From Planctomycetota bacterium (GTDB lineage Bacteria > Planctomycetota > UBA1135 > GCA-002686595), in contig JAEUHZ010000011.1 of the NCBI GenBank assembly GCA_016795205.1, positions 1-64,000 of the forward strand: a stretch of 64,000 bases of DNA, read 5' to 3'. Shown one piece after another: positions 8,610 through 17,148 of the stretch. How positions within the stretch are numbered: position 1 is the first letter of the stretch; the number at the start of each line of letters is the position of its first letter. The position numbers and the translations under genes are program-made. A model generated the notes under the pieces. That model saw only the letters and a program-made list of their open reading frames with translations. It did not search any database and had not been told where the DNA came from.

Positions 8610-11441
8610 ATGACCGACGCACTCAAACCCTGGTACTCGATCGCCACGCCCCACTCGGACATCCGCGAGGGGAAGTTGGAGGAGGCCGTCTTCGCCGCGA
8701 ACATCTGGGCGGTCGTTCAGAAGACGGCCCCCGAGGTCTATCGCGACCCCGAGGAGTTCTTCCGCAAGACCTACATGACCGTGGGCCTGGGCGCGGTGCT
8801 CTCGCGCGTCGGTGCGGCGCTCTCGGGTGGCGAGGCGGGCGATCGGATCATCAGCCTTCAGACGGCGTTCGGCGGCGGCAAGACGCACACCCTCGTCGCG
8901 CTCTGGCATCTCGCGAAGCACGCGAAGACGTTGAAGGCGTCGAAGCACTGCGCGGACCTGCGCCGCGTGCTCGGCGACAAGTACCCCGAAAACGTGCGCG
9001 GGGTCGCCGTGTTCACGAACGCGACGTGCGACGCAACGCAGGGGCGGCAGACGCCGGAAGGTGTTCACACGCACACGCTGTGGGGCGAACTCGCGCTGCA
9101 GCTCGGCGGGCCGAAGCTCTACGAGATGGTCCGCGCGAACGACGAGACTCAGCGCGTGCCGCAGGGCTTGTTCGTCGAGGTGCTGAAGGCGGCGTCTCCG
9201 TGCCTGATCCTGCTCGACGAGATGGCCGACTACTGCGTCGGCGCGGCGGCCGTGCGCGTCGGCGACACCACGCTCGCGGACCAGACGATCTCGTTCATCC
9301 AGCAGCTCACCGAGGCTGTACAGCAGGTGCCGGGCGCGGTCGTTGTCGCGACGCTGCCCGCGAGCAAGATCGAGGTCGCGCAGAGCGAGAAGGGCCAGGA
9401 GGCGTTCGTCACGCTGGAGAAGCGATTCCAGCGGCTCGGCGCGGACGTCAAGCCGGTGGCCGACGACGAAATCTACGCGGTCGTGCGCGCGCGGCTCTTC
9501 GAGTCGATCACGACGCCGAAGACCAAGGACTACCCGCGCACCGTGGCCGAGTCGTACCAGGAGATGTACGCGGCGCACGCGGGCGAGGTGCCGACGGAGG
9601 TCTCGAAGACGTCGTACCGCGAGCAGATCGAGAAGTCGTATCCGTTCCACCCGCTGCTGATCGACGCGATCTACATGCGCTGGGGCAGCCATCCCGACTT
9701 CCAGCGCACGCGCGGCGTGCTGCGCCTGCTCGCGAGCGTCGTCGGGGATCTGTGGCAGCGCCGCGACACAAACACGCAGTCGCAGCCGTTGATCCAGCCA
9801 TGTCATCTGCGTTGGTCGATCGACGCGGTGCAGGCGGCGCTCACGCGCCTGTGGGGCAACGGCTATCAGGCCGTCGCGGCGGCGGACGTACTCGGCAACA
9901 AGGCCAACTCCGTGCTGTTCGACGACGAGCGGGGCGGAGACTACGCGCGCGAGAAGATCGGGCAGGGCTTGGCCGCCGCGATCCTCCTCGGCTCGTTCGG
10001 CGGGCAAGGGCAGAAGTCCGGCTTCAGCGCGAAGGACTTGAAGCTCGCCTGCTCGCGGCCGGGGCTCAACTGGAACTACACCGACGGCGCGCTGCTGGAG
10101 CTGGAGAACCGCTGCTTCTACCTTCACTTCACCTCGGCGGGCAGCCTCGGCAAGCGGTACTGGTTCGGGACGAAGCCCACGCTGAACAAGCTCGTCGTCC
10201 AATACCGGCAGAACACGCAAGGCCAGGACTTCGACAGCGACGTGCTCGACGCGGTGAAGAAGCACGCGAACAGCCCGGTGCTGGGTGGTGCGACCTGGCG
10301 CGTGCTCGTGAACCCGGAGGCGGATCTGCCGGAGCAGAAAACGCTCACGTTGCTCGTGTTCCCGCCGACGTTGGCTTGGGCCGACGATGAGGCGAGCAAG
10401 GAGACGGTGCGCAAGCGCGTGCGGGAGCTGAGCGGGAAGTGCGGCGGCAAGGACCGGATGTTCAGAAACACGTTGCTCTTCCTCGCGCCGACGGCGCGCG
10501 GATTGAACAAGCTCCGCGCGGCGTACCGAGAGCGCGCAGCCCTGCGTGGAGTCCAGGCCGACTACGCCGCCCAGCTCGACGAGGAGCAGCGCGTCGACCT
10601 GAAGGGCAGGCTGGATGCAGCCGAGCAGAGCGCCGCTCAGGCGCTCGGACCCGCGTACACGACCGTGCTCCGCGTCAGCGGCTCGGATGTCGAAGTCGCG
10701 GCGCTGACCGATGCGCGAACCGCCTTCGCGGACCATCTGGCGTACGTCTGGGAGCAGCTCGTCGGCGACGACCACGAGTGGATAGTCACGACCGTGGGCT
10801 CTGTCACGCTCCAGAAGGTCGGTCTTGTTCCGAGCGAGCGCGGGCATCGGGTTCGCGACGCAATCGAGGCGTTTCAACGCTTCACCGACAAGCCGATGAT
10901 CGCGTCCAAGAACGCCGTCACTGTCGGGCTCAGGGAAGCGTGCCGGGTCGGTGTCATCGGGATCGGGCGCGGGGCAACGCTCACCACGCTTCAGGCCACC
11001 TACTGCCGCGAGGTGGTGGCTCTGGATCCGACGGAGGAAGGACTCTGGATCATCCCTCCGTTCGAGAAGGTCGCGACGTCGGCGACCGCCTTGCCTCCGA
11101 CGGACGGTGGATCGACAGGTCGGATTCCGCCGGATGGCGGCGGATCGACACCTACGCCCCCGACTGGCGGCGGGGCCAAGGGCGGCGGTGGCTCGACGGC
11201 TCTCCGCATCAGGCGCATCGGCGTGAGGGGCACGGTTCCGGCTGAGAACTGGACCGACGTCTTCAAGGCGTTTGTTGGACCCGCCTCCAAGTCGCAGAGG
11301 GTCAAGTTGCGCATCGGGGTCGACATCTCCGTTCACGCTGCCGAGGGGCTGGATGCCTCCGATCCGATGGTGCAGACGATGCGCGAGGCGGCTCGTCAGC
11401 TCGGGCTCGACATCGAGGTCGAGGACTCGGGCAGCGCGTGA
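8610..11441 (+). CDS. DUF499 anti-phage P-loop ATPase
   Basis: A 943-residue AAA-type ATPase of the DUF499 family. Walker A is AFGGGKTH (86-93) and Walker B is LILLDEMADY (D203, E204). The opening residues (KPWYSIATPHSDI) are typical of the family. Near residues 830-870 there is a Gly/Pro/Ser-rich linker, followed by a C-terminal domain of about 80 residues ending in an acidic helix. The gene starts 10 bases after the DUF1156 gene and its TGA overlaps the next GTG (GTGA). DUF499 proteins accompany DUF1156 methylases in defence islands; BREX PglY/BrxC ATPases are distant functional counterparts. ATP hydrolysis is well supported; the exact substrate is unknown. Confidence 0.88.
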   Translation: MTDALKPWYSIATPHSDIREGKLEEAVFAANIWAVVQKTAPEVYRDPEEFFRKTYMTVGLGAVLSRVGAALSGGEAGDRIISLQTAFGGGKTHTLVALWHLAKHAKTLKASKHCADLRRVLGDKYPENVRGVAVFTNATCDATQGRQTPEGVHTHTLWGELALQLGGPKLYEMVRANDETQRVPQGLFVEVLKAASPCLILLDEMADYCVGAAAVRVGDTTLADQTISFIQQLTEAVQQVPGAVVVATLPASKIEVAQSEKGQEAFVTLEKRFQRLGADVKPVADDEIYAVVRARLFESITTPKTKDYPRTVAESYQEMYAAHAGEVPTEVSKTSYREQIEKSYPFHPLLIDAIYMRWGSHPDFQRTRGVLRLLASVVGDLWQRRDTNTQSQPLIQPCHLRWSIDAVQAALTRLWGNGYQAVAAADVLGNKANSVLFDDERGGDYAREKIGQGLAAAILLGSFGGQGQKSGFSAKDLKLACSRPGLNWNYTDGALLELENRCFYLHFTSAGSLGKRYWFGTKPTLNKLVVQYRQNTQGQDFDSDVLDAVKKHANSPVLGGATWRVLVNPEADLPEQKTLTLLVFPPTLAWADDEASKETVRKRVRELSGKCGGKDRMFRNTLLFLAPTARGLNKLRAAYRERAALRGVQADYAAQLDEEQRVDLKGRLDAAEQSAAQALGPAYTTVLRVSGSDVEVAALTDARTAFADHLAYVWEQLVGDDHEWIVTTVGSVTLQKVGLVPSERGHRVRDAIEAFQRFTDKPMIASKNAVTVGLREACRVGVIGIGRGATLTTLQATYCREVVALDPTEEGLWIIPPFEKVATSATALPPTDGGSTGRIPPDGGGSTPTPPTGGGAKGGGGSTALRIRRIGVRGTVPAENWTDVFKAFVGPASKSQRVKLRIGVDISVHAAEGLDASDPMVQTMREAARQLGLDIEVEDSGSA

Positions 11442-12517
11442 GCCGTTCGTCTCCGCGCACTGACGACGCGGTCGAGCGCATCGTCGTGTGGTACTTCGAG
11501 CACGCCTACGGACGCTGGGAGGGTCCGGGGACGCGACCGTTCTACTGCGACCCAGATCGCGTCGGGCGCTTCGCCGTCGATCCGGCGGACCTCTCTGCGG
11601 GCAAGCCCTCCGCCCTGTTCCGGCTCTTCGTCGCGCTGTCGATGTTCCAGGCGCGGCGCGACACGCTCATCATGGCGCAGCAGCGGGCGATGCCGCGAAC
11701 GGAGGTCGCGCTGCTCTCGTCGACCGCCACGATCCGGCGCGCGGTGCGCGCGTCTCCTTGCGAGCGGCTGCGCTCGGCGGAGGCGTTCGACGAAGGATGC
11801 AACGTTCGCAAGTCGGTGGACGGTGCGAGCTGCGGACACCGGCCGTCCGAGCCCTGCCATGTGAAACGGGCGACCGTCTCGCTTCGGCGCATGGGCGACA
11901 TGGGCAAGCTGCCGACGTCGGCGTGGCTACGGCTCTGGGAAGACGGCCGGTTCGCGGCGCGCATCCGAGCGGTGCAGGAGCGGAGCAGCGATCCCGCAGC
12001 GCGGGCGGAGGAGCTGGTACGGCTCTTCGAGTCCGTTCACCGCGTGGGCCGGAAGCTCGCGACGATGTTCGTGAGCGCGCTCTCGACCCCAGCCCTCGCG
12101 CCGGGTCTGACTCCCTGGTTCCCAACGGTGGACGGGAACGCGCTCGTGGTGATCGACACGAACGTGGCTCGTGTCGTCGATGTCCTGCGCGCGTCGAGGG
12201 CTGCGGGAACGTACGCGGCAAGAGCGGAGTGGGTTCGGGAGCAGGCTGAGCGAGTAGACCTCCGGCGGTACGCCGTTGAGCTGCCGTCTTACTCGCCCCG
12301 AATCGTCCAGCAGGCGCTCTACACGTTCGCCTCGCGGTCCAACCGGACCGCGAGGGCGGATCCGTGCTCTCTCGGTCGCACCTGTGCCGCGTGCGTTCAG
12401 ATCGCCTGCCCGTTCGCCCCTCGCTCACCCTCGGGGGCGTCAGGCGTTGCCGCTGGGTGCGCGCCTGCGGCTGGGTCCAGGCACCGCACCTCACGTTCGG
12501 CCCAGGGCTCCTCCTGA
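11438..12517 (+). CDS. Putative HhH-GPD DNA glycosylase-like protein with four-Cys cluster (defence operon gene 5)
   Basis: A 359-residue protein translationally coupled to the DUF499 gene (GTGA overlap). I read it as a divergent member of the HhH-GPD base-excision glycosylase superfamily. Residues 200-215 (VHRVGRKLATMFVSAL) fit the second helix and hairpin, and VIDTNVARVV (D240) fits the region holding the catalytic aspartate, usually VDTHVxRV. After it come FASRSNRTARAD and a cysteine cluster C310-x5-C316-x2-C319-x4-C324, close to the C-x6-C-x2-C-x5-C iron-sulfur loop of endonuclease III. The first 150 residues are unlike known glycosylases. The last 35 residues after the cluster are low-complexity. 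The operon position suggests it recognises or processes modified bases. Alternative: an unrelated helical protein with chance motif similarity. Confidence 0.6.
   Translation: MSRSSPRTDDAVERIVVWYFEHAYGRWEGPGTRPFYCDPDRVGRFAVDPADLSAGKPSALFRLFVALSMFQARRDTLIMAQQRAMPRTEVALLSSTATIRRAVRASPCERLRSAEAFDEGCNVRKSVDGASCGHRPSEPCHVKRATVSLRRMGDMGKLPTSAWLRLWEDGRFAARIRAVQERSSDPAARAEELVRLFESVHRVGRKLATMFVSALSTPALAPGLTPWFPTVDGNALVVIDTNVARVVDVLRASRAAGTYAARAEWVREQAERVDLRRYAVELPSYSPRIVQQALYTFASRSNRTARADPCSLGRTCAACVQIACPFAPRSPSGASGVAAGCAPAAGSRHRTSRSAQGSS
12331..12354 (+). other. Perfect 10-bp hairpin inside the glycosylase-like gene
   Basis: CTCGCGGTCC is followed by the loop AACC and the exact complement. It lies in coding sequence just before the cysteine cluster. 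It has no T-run, so it is not a normal terminator; it may be an RNA structure or a chance effect of the Arg/Ser-rich codons. Confidence 0.5.
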
Positions 12518-12526
12518 TGAGGCCCC

Positions 12527-12549
12527 CCTGGGCCTCCACGAGGCCCAGG
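12527..12549 (+). terminator. Strong hairpin after the defence operon
   Basis: CCTGGGCCTC, the loop CAC and the exact complement start 10 bases after the stop codon of the last defence gene. A ten-pair GC-rich stem here fits the end of the transcript. No T-tract follows, so it may act with Rho or only protect the 3' end. Confidence 0.5.
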
Positions 12550-12590
12550 TCGCGCCACTGGGGCCCCTGAACCCCTGCCCCAGCGCACGG

Positions 12591-12747
12591 CGGGCACCTG
12601 GGTCGCCTGGGAGGCCGTCCCGGTTGTGGGAAGAGCGTTCCACCCCCTTCCCTGCTCGCCGAAGATCCCAGAACGACTCTCACACGCTCCCCGGAGAGCC
12701 GAACACGACCCCCCAGCGCGCCTCGCAGGGAGGCGCAAGTCAAGCTG
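12591..12747 (+). repeat. Structured repeat, copy A (partner at 17149-17301)
   Basis: This non-coding stretch shares ordered blocks with a second one 4.5 kb downstream: CACCTGGG near its start, then AGCCGAACAC (12697-12706), a run of Cs, a 7-bp hairpin (12718-12724 with 12730-12736) and GTCAAGCTG (12739-12747). The hairpin sequence differs between copies while pairing is kept. It ends 53 bases before the lipoprotein start codon. The function is unknown; recombination site or leader element are both possible. Confidence 0.5.
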
Positions 12748-12800
12748 GGGCAAGCCCTTGAGGCGCTGCCCCCGGCACAGCTACTGCCTTGGGGGACACC

Positions 12801-13721
12801 ATGAAAGCCACATTTCCGACCCGCCTCGCCGGGGGTCTCTGCGCCGCGCTCACCGCGTCGCTCGTCATCATCGCCTGCGCCGGAACGACCTCGTTCCGCG
12901 TCGGGGCCAACATCGCCGGGCAGGAGGGCTCGGCCGAGTTCCATCATGACTCCTCGACCCGCAAGGTCAGGATCACGAACGCGACCGGCGAGGCGATGGA
13001 CGTGTCGTTCCGCGATGCCAACGGCAATCCCGTCGGCTCGACGAGCCACGGCGTCGCGTCCGGCGGCAGCGTCGACGTTCCGGCTGGCGCGACCGAGGTC
13101 GTCGTCAGCACTCCCGCCACGCCTCCGCCGCCGAGCGGCGGCACGGGCGGACACATGGCCGAGATCGACGAGTGCGGCTCGCTCGCCGCGCAGCAGACCG
13201 GCGCGTACCAGCGCCTCGCCGCCCAGCATCTCACGACCTACAGGCTCCGCGTCGCACCGCTCGTCGTCGACGAGGACGGCAGCGATCGGTTCGCCAACGT
13301 CAGCTTTGACTGCAACGTGCTCGCGCCCGCGAGCGGCTGGGATGCGCAGTCGGACGGCTGGAACCTCATCAGCCCGATCCTGTTCGCAGGTCCGGGCACG
13401 CCCGTGCCCACGAACGTGGACGTCGTGAGCTTCGTGCGCGTGCAGCGCGAGAAGCTCGGCGCGCGCGTCGTCGCGGCGGACCTCGGTCGTTTCACGAACT
13501 TCCAGCTCGACTGGAACGGGGTGTACGCCTACGCCGACTTGGCGGCCGGACACGGCGTGAACTCCTTCTCGGTCGCGAACGGTTGGGGCGTGTGCGAGGC
13601 GTTCATCCCACTCGCCGACTTCGATCTGCCGACCAACCTGAACGGCGGCACGCTCACGCTGGCGAACACGGGCGACGCGCAACCGCAGCAGGGTTCGACG
13701 TTCGTCCAGTTCTTCCCGTGA
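12801..13721 (+). CDS. Lipoprotein of unknown function
   Basis: A protein of about 306 residues with a bacterial lipoprotein signal: a positive start, a hydrophobic stretch and a lipobox ending IIAC, so it is expected to be membrane-anchored outside the cytoplasm. A TTG 12 bases upstream is also open, but GGGGGA directly before the ATG at 12801 supports this start. A short beta-rich domain (about residues 30-100) is joined by a hinge with TPPPPSGGTGG to a larger C-terminal domain with two Cys that could pair. No family is recognised. The metallopeptidase-like lipoprotein gene follows 34 bases later on the same strand, so the two are probably co-transcribed. Its presence in the island may be cargo rather than defence. 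Confidence 0.75.
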   Translation: MKATFPTRLAGGLCAALTASLVIIACAGTTSFRVGANIAGQEGSAEFHHDSSTRKVRITNATGEAMDVSFRDANGNPVGSTSHGVASGGSVDVPAGATEVVVSTPATPPPPSGGTGGHMAEIDECGSLAAQQTGAYQRLAAQHLTTYRLRVAPLVVDEDGSDRFANVSFDCNVLAPASGWDAQSDGWNLISPILFAGPGTPVPTNVDVVSFVRVQREKLGARVVAADLGRFTNFQLDWNGVYAYADLAAGHGVNSFSVANGWGVCEAFIPLADFDLPTNLNGGTLTLANTGDAQPQQGSTFVQFFP

Positions 13722-13755
13722 GCTGACGGCAAGCTACGCGCGGGAGGTCGCTCCG

Positions 13756-14529
13756 ATGGGCCTCCCGCACCTTCGCCCCATGCGCGCCGTCCTCCCCCTC
13801 GTCCTGCTCGCGCTCGCGTCGTGCGCGTCGACCGAGTTCGATCGCGCGCCGCTGACGTGCGACACCGGGTTCGGAACGGTTCGCGGCTTCGCTGCGGAGG
13901 ATGTCGAGGAAGTCGGTCGTCTCGTGCGCGATCTCGCGCCGCGCGTTCAGGAGATCCTGCGGCCCGAGCATGCTGAGCCCGTGCGCGTCGTGGTGCTCGA
14001 CACACCCGCCGATCCGAACGCGAAGGCGTTCACGCACGAGTTCGTCCGCGAGGGGCACCTCGTCGATCGGTTCATCGTCGTCGGATCGGAGGGTCGGCAC
14101 CTGCGCGCTTTCCTCGTCGCGCACGAGTGCGTTCACTGGTGGGCGGATGGGCCGTGGGATCGGCTACCGCTGGCGCTGGAGGAGGGCCTCGCCGACCTGA
14201 TTGCCTGCCAGCTCGATCCGGTCGGGCGCGAGGCGAAGCTCTACGACCTCGCTCACGTTCCACCGGCGGCGAGCTTCGAGGAGATCGAGGCCGCGCTCCG
14301 CGTCACCCGCGAGACGTGGGCGGGGCTCACGGCCGCCGAACGCGAGCGCGCGTACTGGGTCGGCTACGTCGTCGCGAGCCGTCTCGGCGTGGATGGGCTG
14401 CGCGAGCTGGCCGAGCAAGCCGCTCTCGATGGCGTGCGCTTCGTCCCGCCGGAGCGCGTGGTCGATCGCGTTGGGCTTGGTCGAAACGTGCAGACGTGGA
14501 ACGCATCGATCCACCGTAGCCCAGGGTAG
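13756..14529 (+). CDS. Lipoprotein with gluzincin-type zinc protease motif
   Basis: A 257-residue exported lipoprotein with signal segment LPLVLLALASC (lipobox LASC). The core carries HECVH (H123, E124, H127), a classic HExxH zinc site, followed about 15 residues later by LALEEGLADL, which supplies the third ligand (E142 or E143) as in gluzincins. The layout resembles small single-domain peptidases of clan MA. GGGAGG lies 8 bases before the ATG at 13756; an internal ATG at 13780 would still keep the signal peptide. It lies 34 bases after another lipoprotein gene. The substrate is unknown. The zinc site is seen directly; peptidase activity is inferred. Confidence 0.75.
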   Translation: MGLPHLRPMRAVLPLVLLALASCASTEFDRAPLTCDTGFGTVRGFAAEDVEEVGRLVRDLAPRVQEILRPEHAEPVRVVVLDTPADPNAKAFTHEFVREGHLVDRFIVVGSEGRHLRAFLVAHECVHWWADGPWDRLPLALEEGLADLIACQLDPVGREAKLYDLAHVPPAASFEEIEAALRVTRETWAGLTAAERERAYWVGYVVASRLGVDGLRELAEQAALDGVRFVPPERVVDRVGLGRNVQTWNASIHRSPG

Positions 14530-14668
14530 CTTGAGTCGATCGCCACCCGCGCGATGCCCAGGCGCGCCTGGAGCAGCGCGAGGTGACGACCTCCTCGGCG
14601 TTCCCCGAAGCAGCGGCCAGCCAAGTGACGATCTGTCACGCGACCGGCCGCGCTTCCTTGCTAGCGAC

Positions 14669-14884
14669 CTACTTGCTCGGCTCGGACGGCTTCGGACACA
14701 CGCTCGGCGACGTCGACTGATGGCACGCGCTGCCGCCCCCGTGGTTCGGGTTGAGCTGCACGGACCTGTTGTCGAGCGCGGGCTTGCTGTGGCCGGAGCC
14801 TGACCGGCTGCCTTGGTAGGCCGCGTTGTTGGGGTTCATCTGGTTGGCGCGGTTGTTCTGCGCTGCGTTGTTGCTCTTCGGCAT
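14669..14884 (-). CDS. 71-residue Asn/Ser-rich small protein with internal repeat
   Basis: A small gene supported by a good ribosome site (AGGAA about 7 bases before the ATG at 14884). The product is rich in Asn, Ser, Gly and Pro, has no hydrophobic core and is likely disordered. A unit is duplicated: NRANQMNPNN (about residues 11-20) and NRSVQLNPNH (about 39-48). Two cysteines are near the C-terminus. A longer open frame extends upstream to 15013, but the added part is Arg/Thr-rich and lacks a ribosome site. I recall similar NQMNPNN small proteins in varied bacteria but cannot name a family. It is transcribed opposite to the lipoproteins and in the same direction as the TPR regulator. Confidence 0.6.
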   Translation of the reverse strand: MPKSNNAAQNNRANQMNPNNAAYQGSRSGSGHSKPALDNRSVQLNPNHGGGSACHQSTSPSVCPKPSEPSK

Positions 14885-15059
14885 GACGATTCCTGTCGCT
14901 TCGAGTTTGGAGCGTGAGCCCGTGGGCTCGTGCCCGTTCGTGCCGTCACTTCGCGTCGTCGAGGACAACCTCGGCGTGATCCGCGTCGCGCACGGCTCGA
15001 ACGATCGGAGCATCGACCGCGCCTCGCACTCTGGCGACGGCGCGGGTCGGACAAACCGA

Positions 15060-16820
15060 TCAGCTCAGGTACTTCCGATGGCTGTCGAACGAGCCCAGGT
15101 CGTACGCGCGCTTGGCGTACCTGCGGCACTTCACCGTGTCGCCCAGTAGGAACGCACATTCGGCGGCTCGGTCGAACGCAAGACCGTCGTTCGGGTTCAG
15201 GGCAACGGCGCGCTCGAACGCGAGCAGTGCATCGTCGACTCTCTTGAGCAGCAAGAGCGCGATCCCCTCGTGCGCGTTGAAGTGATCGGAGCGCGGGCGG
15301 AACTCCTCTCCGCGCGTCTGGAGGTGGAAGATGGCTTGGTCGGGCATGCCGCGATTGAGCCAGACGATTGCGATCTCCACGAACGGCCGGTCCCAGGCAG
15401 GATCGAGCCGACAGGATTCGCGTAGCTCCTCCAAGGCCCTATCCCATTCACCCGCTTGCCAGAGCGTGGCACCGAACGAGAATCGGTAGAGGGCGTTCGT
15501 GGGATCAAGTGCTACGACGCGAGCGCGGTGCGGCACGGCTCCCCTGAAGTCGCGGCGAGCCACGCAGTCCTCGGCCTGCTGGAGTCGGTTCGCGATCCGC
15601 GTCAGGTCGTTCTGCGCGGGGAGTCGGTAGACCACCTTCCCGGCGGCTTGCGCGGCTGCGATTCGATCTGGTGTCGCGCTGTTGTCGGTCATCTGGTGGA
15701 GCACGAACGCTTCGTACACCGCGCGCTTGTCTTCTGCGCTACGTCCCGCGAGCACGGGCAGTTCGGGAGGCGGACCCGAACCGAGCGAGCCCAGGATGCG
15801 GAGGCAGCGCGATAGGTGTTCCTTGAGCCGTCGATCGCGAAGCGCGAGCACCACGTCGTGCCAGAACGGATCGAGGTCGTGAGTCAGTAGCTCGTCGAGG
15901 ACCACGGCGCTCGATGGGAACAACATCCCAAGGCGCAGGGAGAGAAAGTGGTTGCCACGGAACTCCTCGGTCAGCTCTCCTTCGCCGAAGTCGGCTACCG
16001 CCTCGCGTGTCAACGCGACGAGTCCTTGGCCGAGGCGCGAAGCCAGCCGCCAGTTCGAGATGGTCGCGACATCACGGAGGAGCGCGAACGCGCCGTACGA
16101 TCGCCGCAAGCGGACGAGGAGGTCGCCCTCGCTGGCTCGACCCCGCTTAGCCAGCGCCGCTGCGATGCTCGCGAAGTTTTGTTCGGAAGGGATGACCGGG
16201 TCCGACTTCCGCAGCCAGCGTTCGACCGTTCGTGAGTCGACGCCGATCTCTACGGCGCAGGCGTCGACGCTGAGGCCGGGAAGGTGCTCGTCGAGGAGGG
16301 CGCGCATGATCAAGGCTCCGCCGCCTTGCTCCGCCCACAGCGCCGCATCCGGCGCAGGCTCGTCGCGAAGCAGAAGCGCGCTCGTCCATCGAAGCGCGAG
16401 ATCGACGACGATCGGGCGCGCGAGCGCGATCGCTGCGAGACCTCGGTCTACGTCCGGCCAGAGGTTTGCGGCTGCGCTGAACTCCTGATCCCACAGGGCC
16501 AGCACGTCGACGAGCGCGGCGGCGAGGACGTCGTCGACCTCAGGTGGCGGAGCGTCGCCGACGCGCGGCACCTCGATCGCTCCTACGACGCCGGAGTTGA
16601 GCAGCGCGCTCGCCACGGCGCGGCAGATGACGGCGCGCTGTTCCGCACCGACCCACTTGCCCGCGAAGTAGTCCTTGATCGTACGCTGCGAGCGATCCAA
16701 CGCCTTCGCAGGCTCGACGCCACCGACGGCTTCGTCATCGAGACGAATTGCGCGAACGAGGGCGTCGAGAAGTTGGCCCGACTTCGGGCACCAAGACGAG
16801 ATTGGAGTGTCAGCGGTCAT
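15060..16820 (-). CDS. Helix-turn-helix and tetratricopeptide protein, possible regulator
   Basis: A protein of about 586 residues from the ATG at 16820; ATGs at 16853 and 16943 are also open and none has a clear ribosome site. An N-terminal block (AKALDRSQRTIKDYFAGKW) and a central block (VDACAVEIGVDSRTVERWLRK) both look like helix-turn-helix recognition elements. The last 180 residues are tetratricopeptide-like (for example ALDPTNALYRFSFGATLWQAGEW and FERAVALNPNDGLAFDRAAECAFLLGD, shown here without the linking parts), suited to protein-protein contact. There is no signal peptide, so it is cytoplasmic. It faces the tyrosine recombinase gene across a 490-base gap. A DNA-binding regulator is the best guess; the target is unknown. 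Confidence 0.65.
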   Translation of the reverse strand: MTADTPISSWCPKSGQLLDALVRAIRLDDEAVGGVEPAKALDRSQRTIKDYFAGKWVGAEQRAVICRAVASALLNSGVVGAIEVPRVGDAPPPEVDDVLAAALVDVLALWDQEFSAAANLWPDVDRGLAAIALARPIVVDLALRWTSALLLRDEPAPDAALWAEQGGGALIMRALLDEHLPGLSVDACAVEIGVDSRTVERWLRKSDPVIPSEQNFASIAAALAKRGRASEGDLLVRLRRSYGAFALLRDVATISNWRLASRLGQGLVALTREAVADFGEGELTEEFRGNHFLSLRLGMLFPSSAVVLDELLTHDLDPFWHDVVLALRDRRLKEHLSRCLRILGSLGSGPPPELPVLAGRSAEDKRAVYEAFVLHQMTDNSATPDRIAAAQAAGKVVYRLPAQNDLTRIANRLQQAEDCVARRDFRGAVPHRARVVALDPTNALYRFSFGATLWQAGEWDRALEELRESCRLDPAWDRPFVEIAIVWLNRGMPDQAIFHLQTRGEEFRPRSDHFNAHEGIALLLLKRVDDALLAFERAVALNPNDGLAFDRAAECAFLLGDTVKCRRYAKRAYDLGSFDSHRKYLS

Positions 16821-17148
16821 GTGGAGCGGCTGGGATGGTGCAGCCGACACCATCAGAACCTGGGCCGGGGCGAACCGATTCCGGCGCGAGTCGGACAATC
16901 CTCTCCCGGCGAGCCGAGGCCCGCCGCTACCCCGCGGCCCCAACCAGGAACACCTGCCTCATCGCGACCGGCGCGATCCCTGGCTCGCTGCCGGACCCTC
17001 GGTCAGCGGCCACTCCAGGGTGTCCACGGTCCAGCAGCCCCCCCGCAGGCGGTTCCGGGGCTGGGAACGGGCCTCCCGCCGGGCGTTCTGCGGGCCTCAG
17101 GCGGGTCGTCCGGCACAGGATGGGTCGGGCGCGGTCCAGCCCCGCCAG

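Noticed and set aside
9026-10390. A 454-residue frame overlapping the DUF499 gene in another frame
   Set aside because: It is a shadow frame rich in Arg/Ala/Gly, with no motif, inside a gene with clear Walker motifs.
12495-12703. GTTCGGC and GCCGAAC boxes as ends of an integron attC site
   Set aside because: They do not fit the GTTRRRY/RYYYAAC core boxes, and the second structured repeat has no matching GTTCGGC partner.
14625-14639. GTGAC/GTCAC 5-bp hairpin as terminator between the lipoprotein and the Asn-rich gene
   Set aside because: The stem is too short and has no T-run; likely chance.
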